DNA of 64,000 bases, from assembly GCA_930367215.1 (NCBI GenBank), contig OV884060.1:208199253-208263252 (forward strand), in the 5' to 3' direction. Shown here in pieces: positions 42,441-54,326 of the stretch. Source of the DNA: Pollenia angustigena (lineage: Eukaryota > Arthropoda > Insecta > Diptera > Polleniidae). A model generated the notes under the pieces. The model was given only the letters and a program-made list of their open reading frames with translations. It searched no databases and had not been told where the DNA came from. How positions within the stretch are numbered: position 1 is the stretch's first letter; the number at the start of each line of letters is the position of its first letter. The translations under genes and the position numbers were made by a program.

Positions 42441-45400
42441 GAGGGTATCAAAATATCATTGTAATAATAAAAACTTAATTCCTGCAGAAGTTGGAAAGAA
42501 TACCAACGAAACATCGGACTTCATTGAGAATCTCTTATTTGCATTAAAATAATGAATTTGAAAACCAGCATATAAAAAACTATATATCTAAACAGTATAT
42601 AAAGATTTAATTAATCTAGAATGAACCAAAGCCTCGAACATTGGATACAGTATGAGTTAAAGTTGAAAACCGTCGATTGGCATTTTCCCGAAATGTTTTT
42701 TTTTTTTTGCATCGCATCTTAACATGCAATGAACATTCAATATAGTAAATTTATAGTAATATATTTAAGGCAAAAGCACTCTTAAGTCAAAAAAGTTTGT
42801 CTAATACTGATTGGTAACGTTAAATATAGAAGTACATACTTCCAATTCGATTTTTCGACTTTCCATTCATATGCAGCATATGATAACGTAGTTATAACTA
42901 TAAGAAAAAGAATAATCTAGTAATGGGCAAAACTTAAAAACAAATAATAACTCTTTATCTCTTTTAGATAAAAGGAATCTAGTCGTTTTGAATTTAAATT
43001 AAAGTCAGATTAGGGTAAGGTCTGGCAAAAAAAAACCGGACGAAGTTTCTCCACCCTCTTACTCAAAAAAACAGAGACTTGAGTTTAAGTCCTTTCATAT
43101 TGGTCAAACTCTCCTGGGTTGTGTGTAAGTAGTACCTCTCTTGACGTTGCGCCCTCGATGAAACTACACAAAGCGAAAAGAGACAGTAAAAAAGTGTCAA
43201 CCAATGGTATTGAAACAATTAGGAAGTGTTGACAATATTTCGAGAACATATATTGTCAAATTCGTTACAAAACGTTGTCAAATTAAAACCACTATGTGAA
43301 AAATACCTTTGCATCAAATTAATAACACTCTGTTGTCGAAAAGGTATTGCCCGGTTATCATTATTATCATTAGAAGTTTGACAATTAAAAGAGGTTGCAA
43401 ATTGTTAATAATTCCATTATAAATAAGTGAATAAATAAAATACATTTAACTATGGTAAAAACATTTTGTTTAACGTTTAAGAATTCGAATTTGAGGAAAA
43501 TTAAATGTCGATGTGAAAACAAGTGCAGTTATGATGACAACAACGAAAAGATTATTTGAAAGGTAAGTTTAAATATGTAAGTTCAAAAATAAATATCTCA
43601 TGAGTTTTTTATTGGTTGGCTAAACAATGTGTTATTATTTACCAGTCTGAGTATAATGTGTTGTCGAAATGACAACTAAATGTTGTGAATACACTAACGG
43701 TGTTTTAAATAACACAAACATTAACAACATGTTGTCAAAATGAGACCGTTGTGGCGTAAATATGTAAGCAGTTTGTTTTTAAAATGAGACCAAATGGTGA
43801 CAAAATGACAAGGAGGTAGTTAGCAAATCTTGAGACACCATCCGTTATTAATTTGAAAACAAAAGAAGCTGGCTCAATTTTGACAACGGATGGTGTACAT
43901 TTTGGTATTTTTAGCTAATACCACAAGTTTGTCTGAGGCTTAAAAACGGCAGATTTCCAATATGTATGTATATTGAGGTTGTTTAGAGACCTATCACATA
44001 CAACGTGAACCCTTAGCTCACAAGACTTTATAAAACCTAGACTAGAAGTTGTTGATGTCTCTTTTGGGAACAAGTGCTGAATTTTGTTATTCCTTAATCG
44101 CGAGAAAAGAGACCATAAAAATTTTTATGGTTTGAGGCTAATTCCTCACATTGCTATGGAAGAAAATAATGAAAAAATTCTCGAAAAGGAAAATTTTTTA
44201 AAAATAAATGGGGTTTTCTGGTTAATAAATTAATTTATCTTAAAAGTTTTAAAGTTTTGTCTTGTTGAGAATTTGGATAATTAAAGTTCGGCTGCGGTTC
44301 GGCCGAATTATGCCATTAAGGCCGAACTTCGGCATCGGCCTAAGAAAGTGGTCGGACACTAGTTAGCGCAATGGAGATTATGATTATTGAATTTGCTTTG
44401 AATTTTTGAATTCAATAGAGCCATTTTAATAGTTTTCATCAGAGAATCAGTTTTTCCGATATGCAAAATTACCATGATGCTAATGAAATTAAGCGAGTTT
44501 TTCTCGTTTAAAAGCACTAAAATACATTCCAATTATAAGTGCATATAAGCGATAACTACTGTATTTTCATTATCAATAAAAATGATGAGTTGTAATCCGT
44601 ATTGTAGACAAATGAACTACCGGTTATTTACATACGATATTAAGATATGTATGTATGTTTAGAGTTTAAACATTGCAAACTTTAGACGTTTGCAATCTGA
44701 TGTCGAAAATTGTACTTTATTTCCATGTTTATGTGTGTGTATTGTGTAAGTATGGCTGTGTGTTAGAGTACCTATAGGTAAATATATGAATATACATATA
44801 TGTATATGAATGTAATTATTGTTCGGGTAAAATTTTAGATAGGCACCTATTAATTTTTGTTCTAACTAGGTACATATTCTTTGTTTAAGGAGACGATAAA
44901 ATTTTTCTAATGTAACAGCTTAAAACTTAAACTTGGTGCTTTTTATTATACATTTTATAGTTCTACGTCTTCTCTTTATTTCCAAAAAAAAAATATTATT
45001 TATTATTACAACAACAAGAACAAATTGTAACGATTTAACAGTCATACAATAAAACAAGAAACAAAAAAAAAGAAAGGAAAGCCAAAAAGAACAACAACCA
45101 CAAGAAGACAACGAAAAAACCAGCACCCAATGGCAAAAGCGAAATGAATCGAATCGAGTTGAAATCGTAATAAACATACATACATACATAAAATACAACA
45201 ACAACAACAACATTTTAAGTTATAGCAAAAACAACCATACAATTTATACGAGTACATACATACATACTTACTCTACATTATTATGTATATTTTTGTTAAA
45301 TGACATATGGCTGCTAAACATGAGAGGAATAAATGTACGGTTTCACGTACACAATTCACACACGGCTAAAACAAAAAACAACAAACTGGAAATACACCAC

Positions 45401-45923
45401 AGCCTGCAAATGAATGACAAAAAACACACCACCATCACAAAACACTCAAATTAATCGCCTAAATCAATTAGAATTGTAACACAGAAAAAATTATCTTGAT
45501 TTTTGTTTAAAAAAACAACAAAAAATATTAAGAAATTAAAATTAAATTCCATCTTATCAACGTTTTTCTTTTTTAGGTGTTACCGTTTTAACTACAAAAC
45601 AACTTGAAAATTTTTTATGAAAACATCAAGATAAACTTTGAGATTTTATGTTGAAGCAGTTTGTTAAAATGCAAAATGAGTTTAAATGGTGACAAAGTTA
45701 ACAACTTCAAAAGTGTAGAAATTTAAATGGAAAAAAATACTTATTTTTTTAAGGCAAACTTTATCTAGAGTAAAGTATCGTTCTAAAAAAAAAAGTGTTG
45801 AAAATACATGAACAAAATTATAGGCATTTATACCTACTTTTAAAACTTGGTGATATCTTAACTTTTAAAAAGATTTAAAAAAAAAGTATATTTACGCAAT
45901 GATTTGGTCGAACATTATTGGTA
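42441..45923. other. No gene; long unassigned stretch
   Basis: Holds a ~65-bp inverted repeat ACACCATCCGTTA / AACGGATGGTGT (43833-43897), repeated GTTGTCAAA(A/T)T phrases from 43190 to 43800, a small GGCCGAA-rich patch (44285-44345), CATA runs, and a CAACAACAA region (45195-45212). Frames at 44920-45257 come from low-complexity T/G-rich sequence. Confidence 0.45.
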
Positions 45924-46106
45924 CATGTCACAGAGTAAAATTCCGTTCGGAATTGAACAAAACATAATTAGTTTTTTTTTGGCATTTTAACTACAGAAAA
46001 CTCCCATTCCGTTCATGAAAACATTTAATTTTAATTTCGTCATTTTCTGAAGCACCAAATTACGGAATGAATTCCTTTTCCAAGCAGTATTGTACTCTGT
46101 GACATG
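45924..46106. mobile_element. MITE with CATGTCACAGAGTA termini
   Basis: Left CATGTCACAGAGTAAAATTC and right TTGTACTCTGTGACATG are inverted, with GGAATTGAA / GGAATGAATTCC inside. 183 bp. Confidence 0.72.
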
Positions 46107-46471
46107 GCTGCATAAACAACTTAAGGGGTTATTTATAAGTGCCTTCACCTTGCGTTGAGAAATTTTTTAATATAACATTTTTTAGGATTTTTTAAAGTTT
46201 TTATAAAAATATTTAAAATGAGGCGAAGTGTTTTAGATAGAAAGGGGTAAGTGTTTGAATTATAAAATTTAAGGACCCAAACTAAAAATTATGATAATTT
46301 TTCAGGTAGCTAAATATTTGTACTTTTAAGAAATAATCCAAATTTTTAATAATTTTAATTAGGCTTAAGTTCATGAAATTTAATTATTCATTTAATTATT
46401 TTTATGAAGAAAGGAATTTTACAACATGAAAATTAATTAAAATTGTTATTGATAATCTTTCATTCTTGACG

Positions 46472-46551
46472 TGGCTGGGGCTCGAACCCCGGCCGGCAGG
46501 TTACCATGACATGTTTCGATTGCAACCACTCAATCTCCTCAGATGGATTTG
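46472..46551 (-). repeat. tRNA-derived SINE head, minus copy
   Basis: On the minus strand GAGATTGAGTGGTTGCAATC (A-box-like, resembling the D arm of a class with a GAGTGGTT motif) precedes GGGGTTCGAGCCCC (B box). The acceptor stem does not close as a normal tRNA, so this is a SINE promoter rather than a tRNA gene. Confidence 0.7.
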
Positions 46552-46949
46552 GAATGAAAGACGGCAAATCCATATATCCATCCATAATATTAAAAATTTG
46601 GATTAAAAACCATAAATAGTTCAACAAAATAACCACAATACTAATTATTGTTAAAGCTAAGGCACGAGCTCTATGTGTACATTTGTCCTTCAAGTTGTGC
46701 TGAAAAAGGTCAACAGAAAAGAAAAAGACAAAATGAAAAAACAAAAAATGTACTTGGACTTCAAGAAAAATTCTTGACAAAAGTACGAAAAAACAGAAGT
46801 AAGGAAAAAACATGTAAAATCAATTAAAATGGATAATCATTCAGGAAAGCAAATTTTGATCTACCAAATGTTAGAATACAATTTGGTTTAAGGATTGATG
46901 TTTGACTATTGACGTCAGCAGCCGTCGATGGCTGCGAATGTAAGACGGC

Positions 46950-47035
46950 AAATCCATCTGAGGAGATCGAGTGGTTGCAATCGAAACATGTCATGGTAAC
47001 CTGCCGGCCGGGGTTCGAGCCCCAGCCACGTCAAG
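46950..47035 (+). repeat. tRNA-derived SINE head, plus copy
   Basis: Near-identical inverted counterpart of 46472-46551 (one difference in the A box region, GATCGAG against GATTGAG). The following 110 bp, ending ACTTAAGCCTAATTAAAA, is the SINE body also present in the other arm. Confidence 0.7.
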
Positions 47036-47256
47036 AATGAAAGATTATCAATAGCAATTTTAATTAATTTTCATGTTGTAAAATTCCTTTCTTCATAAAA
47101 ATAATTTAATGAAAAATTAAATTTCATGAACTTAAGCCTAATTAAAAATATTAAAAATTTGGATTAAAAACCATAAATAGTTCAACAAAATAACCACAAT
47201 ACTAATTACTTTTAAGAAATATTCTATAAAATTGGAAAATAAATATCTGTTGGACG

Positions 47257-48496
47257 CAGTCATGCCAACAGTATGGAATTTTCCCTTTTTGTAGGGAATT
47301 TTTCCGAAAATTTCAAGCGTAGGAAAAAAAGTACAGATTTTTTATTTTAAGGCAAAAGTAGGGAATTTTATAAATATTATCTCAGTTTCAATATATTGCC
47401 TAAAAATATGTAAATATTTGTCTTATTTTCATTTAAAAATTAAAATTTTTCATAAACAATAAGGGTATTCACGTCACAAGTTGCACCCTTGCAAAAAAGC
47501 AAAAGTGCAAAAACATAAAAACAACCACAAAGACAATTATTTACGCACAACTAATTATCTGTGTGGTTGTTGTTATATTTTTGCACTTTTGCTTTTTTGC
47601 AAGGGTGCAACTTATGACGTGAATTCCCTTAATATCATTTAAGCACAAATGTAGTATTTTTTAACAAAAACCCTATGCTATGAGTCCTAACAGCCTGGCA
47701 ATCTTCAACAATTGCCAAAACCGAGTACACGAATATTTGTGACACACTAATATATAATTAGGGCGCTACGAACTGTTCTCTTATTTTTGCTTTTTTCATT
47801 CGAAATCACATTCGCTACGCGATTATTAAAATTGAATATCTAATGAATGAAATTTCTACATAGAAATTATTTTGTAAAAAAACAATCACACCTTCTAAAC
47901 TAAGAGAAATAGAACAATTTAATTTCGAATTTTTAAAAAATTTTTAATGAAAACTTTAAAGGATAAGGAAGGATATTTTTTTAAAAGGAATTTTTTTTTA
48001 TATTTTAGTTTAGGGTAACTGAAGCAAATATTTTTTTAAAATTTCACAGAGACTTCCCATTTATTTGGTGCTAAGTTTGCTAAAAATAATTTGATACTTT
48101 ATTAAAAAAACATTTTTTTAATAAGTATTCTTGAAAAATAGTAGGCTCTTTTAAAAGGACAATAATGAGGAAATGAAAAATCAAATACGAAGTTTGACTA
48201 TGTTTTGTCTCTAGATTAAAGGATATAAATTTGTCGCACAGTGATAATTTTGAAATTGAATTTGTATATGTGTGTGAAAGGCACTTGCATATTTATTTTG
48301 GTTTTTTTTTCTTGCTGTTAATAAATGCTTTTTACAACAAGAAATTGGTATTGGTTTGCCTGTTGCTAAAAACAATAAATTTTTAACGTAGGGAAAAGTG
48401 TAGGGAATTTTTTTTTTTTTTTTTTTCTTGTAGGGAAAAAAGGGATTTTTTTGTTTAACACGTAGGGATTTTTGGAAATTTCTCCTGGCATGACTG
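47257..48496. mobile_element. hAT-like element, CAGTCATGCCA ends
   Basis: Ends CAGTCATGCCAACAGTATGG and (reverse complement) CAGTCATGCCAGGAGAAATT. GTAGGGAA(A/T)TTTT repeats near both ends, as subterminal motifs do in hAT. The 8-bp flanks are not convincing. A TA-flanked palindrome is nested at 47462-47629. No transposase recognised. Confidence 0.75.
47462..47629. mobile_element. Near-perfect palindromic MITE, AGGG ends
   Basis: TA at 47460-47461 and 47630-47631. Arms of about 55 bp pair GCAAAAAAGCAAAAGTGCAA with TTGCACTTTTGCTTTTTTGC almost perfectly, with ATTCACGTCA / TGACGTGAAT outside. 168 bp. Confidence 0.88.
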
Positions 48497-48529
48497 GTTA
48501 AACATGACTATTATATTCAAATAATAATA

Positions 48530-49036
48530 AGGGTCCTCATGATATCGTTTATAAGTCTCGTAAACTGTGCAAACTGTGCATTCTTACACCCTCGTAAATG
48601 AACTGTCAAAAATTGTATGAGAATTCATTTACACAAACTGCTTAAATTTGCCCAACAATTTTGACTCGTAAACTTGCGCTGTTCAATTGTGCATTTATAC
48701 AGACAAATTTTTTTAATGCTTACCGCCGTTTTCAATGAAAACTTCAAGTGTAAATAAATCACAAACAATAAATTCTTGTAATAATATAAGCATATTAGTC
48801 TTTTGGCTTTCTTTATGCATGTTTAAAAACAAATTTCATTTATAATTTACAAATTTCAAGTTTTTTATTATATTTTTAATTATTTTTTTTTAATATATTT
48901 TTTATTGACGTTTCTGATTGAAATGACATTAATTGTTTAAAAATACACAAAAATTAAAAAGGATCTTCATGAAACGAGTCTCGCAAGTTTACCCATTTGC
49001 ACAAATGGTAATTTTAAGCAATATCATGAAGACCCT
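48530..49036. mobile_element. TA-flanked element, AGGGTC(C/T)TCATGATAT ends
   Basis: Left AGGGTCCTCATGATATCG and right (reverse complement) AGGGTCTTCATGATATTG are inverted and flanked by TA (48528-48529 and 49037-49038). GTCTCGTAAACT and its inverse occur further in. 507 bp; no protein. Confidence 0.85.
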
Positions 49037-49419
49037 TAATATGTTTAAGTGCTCATAACTAGGGATGAGATTTTCATGCAATAAAAAATCGAAAATATGC
49101 GCCTAAAATATCCACTAAAAAATCCAAAATATGCACCTACAAAATAAAAAATATGAACTAAAAACTGAAAAATTTCCAAACAAAAAGCGTATTTTAATTT
49201 TACTAAAAATATAAAAAATTTAGTCTTTTGTTATTCAAAAAACTTTTAAAACTTAAAAAACTAATTTAAATTATTGTTTGTTTGAATAAATAAGTACTGT
49301 TTTATCAAAAGTAAAAGTGTGCCAATGCATTTTTAAAAAAAATTATTTTGAGATTTGAAATTTATTTAATTTTTCCTGCAAAACGTTTTGGATTTTTTTT
49401 TTTAAATTTGTCGGGCTAA

Positions 49420-49564
49420 AGGCTCAGTTAGACGGGAGTAATAGTGACGTTGCAAATCAGCTGCTTCATTTTGTTGTATGTAAAGCAATTAGAGCGTATG
49501 TATGTAAAGCAATTAGTAATGTTGCGTCTCAATCTGTAAGAAATAGATTGGTCTAACTAAGCAT
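49420..49564. mobile_element. PIF-type MITE (GGCTCAGTTAG family), copy 3
   Basis: AGGCTCAGTTAGACGGGAGT at the left after TAA (49417-49419), and GTCTAACTAAGCAT at the right, followed by GAA where TAA is expected. It shares AATCTGTAAGAAATAGATTG with the other copies. The flanks match those of the 12296-12455 insertion. Confidence 0.8.
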
Positions 49565-49830
49565 GAAGTATTCTCCTTCCACAATGTTAATTTTATTTTC
49601 TGCATAAATTAATTTGACTTGAGTATTAAGTGAACTAAATCCCTCCTAATTTAATGTATTACCAATATATCCGTTATTGGAAAATACAAATGCTAATTTA
49701 CTTCTGTTGTTCTTTTAAAATTAAAAAATTGCATAATCATCGGTATCAACAAACTCTTCTAACATTCTTAAATTACTCAATGTTTTTTTAATAGAATTCT
49801 GAAGCATCTAGCCAGGCCACCATCTTGTTA

Positions 49831-50034
49831 CTACTGGGTGCGGTGGAAGAGGTGAATCAAGGGATACGTTTCATTAAAAATTGCAATATTATCGAATTGG
49901 CTTCTAATTTCCTCTGCAACGCGGTATAACCCATGTGCCAAGCAAGTAACTTGTAACAGTTTTGCATTAAATATTTTAAAACCATTGGAAGCCTTAACCA
50001 TGTAAGGTGCTACATCGGTTAAAAATAGAAGCAT
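49831..50034 (-). pseudogene. hAT transposase fragment, copy 2
   Basis: The 67-residue frame reads [20 protein letters not shown], then [20 protein letters not shown], matching the fragment at 11837-12028. The Asp of FLTD-(V/A)APYM, the likely catalytic residue, is intact here. It ends at a stop after FHRTQ; the next conserved part (VTRW...WLDASEFY) is readable only in another frame downstream. Non-functional. Confidence 0.82.
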
Positions 50035-50381
50035 CTTTTGTCAAAATCTTGAAAAACTTGTATTTAAAGCAATGCTCCAAAAGAATTTATTTTTTTATTT
50101 AAACATTTTTTTTTTGGCAAGTTTTTTTTGTGTTTTTAAAATTTAAAAAAAAAAGTCCCTCAAAAATGTCAAAATATGCAAATATATGCATTTTCACTAA
50201 AATATGCAAAAATATGCCATAACAAGTCAATGCCTTTTAAGCGCAAATTTATTGATTCGGAAAGATAATTGGTCGACATCGTTCTTAAACTATCGACAAA
50301 AAAACATGCATTTGCATGGAAATCGCATACCTACTCAAAACTTTTTTAATCCATAGATATTTTTCTGTCTTATCCATAGAT

Positions 50382-50416
50382 AGGTAGATAGGTAGGTAGG
50401 TAGGTAGGTAGGTAGG
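50382..50416. repeat. (GGTA)n microsatellite
   Basis: Seven or so GGTA/GATA units in tandem. Confidence 0.85.
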
Positions 50417-50559
50417 AAGGCTGGTGTGAAGTCTCCTTCACACCTTCACCCAGAGACCAATATGGTCCATTGTGACGCCTTATTTAGAAAAAGATAGATT
50501 TTAGGTGAAGTAAACAGCGAAAGCACAAGTCAGAAAAGATAGATAGAAAGAAGGTTTCG

Positions 50560-51113
50560 GACCAGACCTACAGAGATCTTACTCAACAAAATTCAACCTA
50601 CGTGCGGCCAGCACCCAGTCTCCTCACGCGCAGCCAGGCCATCCCCATTACGAATCCTATTAGATTCTCGAGTCCACAACCCGAGACATCCCCTAATTCG
50701 CCCAGGAATCTACTGCCCAGCCACCGCAACCTGGGACAGTGGCACAGAATGTGCTTTACCGTCTCCAACTCCTCAGGGTCCTCACACAACCTGCACATAT
50801 CCGTTGGATCCCATCCTCCCCGCCATCCTTCCTATCATACAGTTGCCCGTGATCATTCCTATCATGGTCCTAACGCAGATCCTACTCCTGCCCAGCAGCG
50901 ACCCCGAATCGGACTTTCTAAGCACCGGCCACAGCGTCCGCGATACTTGGCAGTCCGTTCGGTTCCCCAGGCCCGATTGGTCGCGCCCAGAATCCACTCC
51001 CTGATTCTCCCAAAATAGAAGCCTATTGGAGGCCTAACCGCCTTCATACAGTTAGGATCCTCCATCTCTGAGCCCTGTCTCGCTAACTCATCAGCAACCT
51101 CATTGCCGCCCAT
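50560..51113 (-). pseudogene. Non-LTR retrotransposon 3' end with RNase H tail
   Basis: On the minus strand the first piece (to 51113) reads MGGNEVADELARQGSEM, the end of an RNase H domain (GNExADxLAR with the final catalytic Asp). A frame change gives MIGMITGNCMIGRMAGRMGS, then another gives MCRLCEDPEELETVKHILCH and CPRLRWLGSRFLGELGD, the Cys/His motif at the C terminus of I/Jockey/LOA-type LINEs. The segment is GC-richer than its surroundings, which suggests a fairly recent arrival even though two frameshifts are present. The 5' part (RT, endonuclease) is missing. Confidence 0.82.
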
Positions 51114-51404
51114 GTCGTCTTATCCATAACAATTCGTGCAAGTCACAAATTTGAACAAAATAGGCACCCTTATTAGAGCACCCTAAATCCAATGGTTACA
51201 GCCGTTTTTGAAATTTAGCGCTAGTACTGGCGATATCCGCGACTAAAAATTTCAATAATAATGTGCCTACTCGATATTTTCTATAATTTTGGGATTATTG
51301 TTCAATTAAAATAAATTCAACTCTTTTAATTTTTTTTTTTTTTTTTTTTTTTTTGAATAATTTTCACAGTCAACTGTAAAAATTCAAATTTTTTCTTTAA
51401 ACTT

Positions 51405-51562
51405 GTAAACAGCTGTTAAATTGAACGGAAAGTTGCCAAACAAATGGAAAGACAAAATTGAAAGCAATCTCGCGGAAAATTTTAAAAGTTTGAGTGTGTT
51501 AGTGAAAAAAGTGAGAGTGTATTACAAATTGAAAGGCAAAACTGAAACGTGTGGCCTCCAAG
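51405..51562. repeat. GCCACACG MITE family, reversed half copy
   Basis: Reverse complement of the left half of 26106-26415, from CAGCTGTTAAATTGAA to GAAACGTGTGGCC. The frame across it is incidental. Confidence 0.7.
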
Positions 51563-51887
51563 TAAGTCTCGATTCCAAACTTCTACTTTACAACTCTATC
51601 TTTAAGCCAATATGGTGTTGTAGTATTCAGCTATGAGGCTCTGCAACGGGCTGTCATATCGAAAATATTCAAAGGCGCCAACAAAAAATTCTTCGAATTA
51701 TGCTAAAAACTCAAATATCACAAGGATCGAAAAAAAAAATATTTTAAAAGGGTTGAAATGTGTTAAATGAATTTCTAAAGGAAAAAGATACCGCAGATAC
51801 ACATGTGAATAGATGTGGAAAATGGGGATGGGGAACATTTTCGTCCGGCACTGGCAGGACATAAAATAACGTATGTGTTATAATAAG

Positions 51888-52786
51888 CAGGGAAACCAGA
51901 AATATGCTCTAAAAACACGTTTTATGCGCATTAAATATGCAGTTAAAACTTGAAAATATGCCCTGAAAATTGCTAAAAATATGCCACAAAAAATTCAAAA
52001 ATTGCTAGTTTCAAAACAAAATATTCAACAATTTAATAACAGTTCCATTTAATAAAAAAATCCTAAAAATTATAACTAAAGTATTTTCAAACAAATTATC
52101 AAGATTTTACCCTATTTAGAAATGATGAGCAGTCAAAGTTATGTTAAGAGGTTAAATTTCATATAAGAGTTATTTGTGCCGAATACACTCTAGATATTGA
52201 AATCCATATGATTTTTTTTTTTTTTTTATTATTAAAGGGATTTTAGGGACGGCCACTTAATTGTTGTTTAATTTTAACATTTAAAAGAAAGTTAAAGCTT
52301 TAGGAGTTTTGGGCACTGATTCAAAAATAATTTAATTTGCAGTAAAATAATTTTGCGAATTTTATTTAGATACCAACATAATAACATGGTTTACGGACAC
52401 AGAGGTTTAACATGGTTTACGGACACAGAGGTTAGTTTGGAAAGAAGTTTTTATTGGAAAAATGTAAAGTTATAGACCGATTCTCACCATTTGCATAGAC
52501 TTCGTTCTTCGTACAATCAAAATGTGTCTACCAAATTTGTCAAATTAACATGGACAGGCATTAGCGTTGGCAAAATATGCGCTAAAAACTTAAAAAATGC
52601 TGCCAAAAAAGTCTTTTAACTAAATTATGCAAAAAAAAATGCTGCAAACGGTAAAATATGCACAAATATGCACTAACAAATCGATGCCAAAATTCATCAA
52701 AAGCTCTAAAGCGGATAAATATATTGTTTCTGCCTTCATTGGTCGCACAAGGAAAAACATGCAATTGCATATTATTGGTTTCCCTG
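51888..52786. mobile_element. hAT-type element, CAGGGAAACCA ends, copy 1
   Basis: Ends CAGGGAAACCAGAAATATGC and (reverse complement) CAGGGAAACCAATAATATGC are flanked by ATAATAAG (51880-51887) and ATATTAAG (52787-52794), seven of eight matching. AAATATGC(C/G/A)C subterminal repeats at both ends. No transposase; 899 bp. Confidence 0.9.
52383..52434. repeat. 26-bp tandem duplication
   Basis: AACATGGTTTACGGACACAG plus six bases occurs twice head to tail within the hAT-type element. Confidence 0.9.
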
Positions 52787-53031
52787 ATATTAAGATTTGA
52801 ATAATTTTTGTTAGTTCATATTGAACATATGAACAGGAAAGAATTATTTACTTAATCGCCAGAAAATATGGCTTGAATCAAGAAAATTTTGCATGATTTC
52901 GTTGAAACCAAAAATTACTTAATTCTAATATGTATATGTATGTGTGACTTGGTTTAAGCAAAAAATTTTACTAAATACGAACTAAATAAGTTAAAATCAA
53001 GAAATAATTATGAATTTTCTTGTTTTGGGGG

Positions 53032-53444
53032 TTAATGGAAAAGTGACGCGAATACAAATGAGTTATCATATTGTACACACAGCCAATCCTTTTCAAATGA
53101 CAACCTCACCCTCTGTCCAGAAAGGACTTGGTGACCCCTGTTTTTGACAAACGAGGCCCTGTCGACCGATCTTAGGCGGTATAACCTTAACAACCGCACA
53201 GAGGAAATTCTGTTACCAACCTGGAGGAGTGTCAGCGAACCCTGAATGGCCAAAGTGCGTCTCAGGAAGTAGGAGATCGCAAATACTGGATCCTCTGAAA
53301 CACTGGCTCCAAACACAGCACGTTTGGGTGCTTAGATAGCAGCCCTATCACCAAACTAGGGAACGAAGTCTAGCAACCTACGTTTCTGAACTTAAATTGC
53401 TAACGAATCGCTAAGGCGCCCTATGCTCCAGTGGGTGTTAAAGG

Positions 53445-53475
<31 letters not shown>
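53032..53475. other. GC-richer unassigned segment ending in (TA)n
   Basis: The segment 53080-53440 is markedly less AT-rich than its surroundings and runs straight into a TA microsatellite (53449-53475). A 94-residue minus-strand frame has no recognisable domain. It could be a retroelement 3' UTR with a simple-repeat tail, which is a guess. Confidence 0.35.
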
Positions 53476-53479
<4 letters not shown>

Positions 53480-53904
53480 TTAAAAAATGAAACTGATTAC
53501 CAGGGTAACCAGAAATATGCAATTGCATGTTTTTCCTTTGTCGACTAATGAAGGCAGAAACAATATATTTATCCGTTTTAGAGCTTTTTATGAATTTTGG
53601 CATCGATTTGTTAGTGCATATTTTACCGTTTTGCATCATTTTTTTTTTTTGCATATTTTAGTTAAAAGAGCCGTTTTGCAGCATTTTTTAGGTTTATAGC
53701 GCATATTTTGTCTTTTTAGGGCATATTTTGATACATATTAAATTTTTTAAATGCCTACAATAGCTTTTGCAGCAAATACATTTTTTTTTTTTCGAAAATC
53801 TGTTACTTCAATTTCGTCATCTACATTTAATTTTTACTCTAAAATTGTAAGGCAAAGCAGGTTGACATTAAGGATAAATGTTATGCGATTTGTATCTAGA
53901 CCAG

Positions 53905-54070
53905 TCTTTTATTATTCCGATCGACTCAGAATCACTTTTTAAAGTGATCTAACGATGTTCATCCATTCGCCTGGCTAGTTGTCTGTCCATGTTAGCCTTG
54001 TGCGCAGAGTACAAGTTCTAATTTTGTAGACAATTTGATCAAATATGGACGAAGTCTATGCAAATGGTGA
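53905..54070. repeat. Dispersed CCGATCGACTCAGAATCAC repeat, partial copy
   Basis: Shares CCGATCGACTCAGAATCACT, the GTCC/CTGGCT stretch and CCTTGTGCGCA(A/G)AGTAC with the fuller copy at 57640-58225. The part nearest 54040-54070 (GAAGTCTATGCAAATGG) belongs to the host hAT element. Confidence 0.65.
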
Positions 54071-54326
54071 GAATCCGTCTATTATTTCACATCCAAATTA
54101 GACTCTGTAACCGCAAGCTATCTAATTACGATGGTATTTAAATTAAATTCGTGCCAAAAATATTTTACTTTAAATTAAATTATTTTCGAATCGGTTCACA
54201 TTTGCTCAAAGCTCTCCCATCCTTAACTAGCCTTAAATTCCTTTTAAATGTTAACATTTGTTAACAATTGAGCGAACGTACCTAAAATCCCTTTAAGACA
54301 AAAACCCATAGGGATGTTAATATTTA

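Larger units (their letters stand above)
46336..47207. mobile_element. Head-to-head SINE pair inside a 14-bp duplication
   Basis: The 872-bp block is flanked by perfect 14-bp copies of ACTTTTAAGAAATA (46322-46335 and 47208-47221). It contains two inverted arms of about 215 bp (46336-46551 and 46950-47166), each with a tRNA-like head. A 62-bp direct repeat (46586-46647 and 47147-47207) and about 300 bp of single-copy sequence lie between. A long duplication of this kind is typical of LINE-mediated insertion. Confidence 0.82.
49060..50333 (-). mobile_element. hAT-type element, copy 2 of the family at 11629-13703
   Basis: Ends TAGGGATGAGATTTTCATGC and (reverse complement) TAGGTATGCGATTTCCATGC are flanked by CTCATAAC (49052-49059) and CTCAAAAC (50334-50341), seven of eight matching. 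AAAATATGC(A/G)C subterminal repeats. It carries a transposase fragment on the minus strand and a PIF-type MITE at 49420-49564 at the same internal site as copy 1. Confidence 0.88.

Noticed and set aside
46460..46813. 117-residue minus-strand frame ending in GFEPQPRQE
   Set aside because: It crosses the tRNA-like SINE head and single-copy AT-rich DNA; the ending is the translation of the B box.
46950..47035. Functional tRNA gene
   Set aside because: A- and B-box-like motifs are present, but the acceptor stem and T stem do not close correctly, and a second inverted copy with the same extended body shows it is a SINE.
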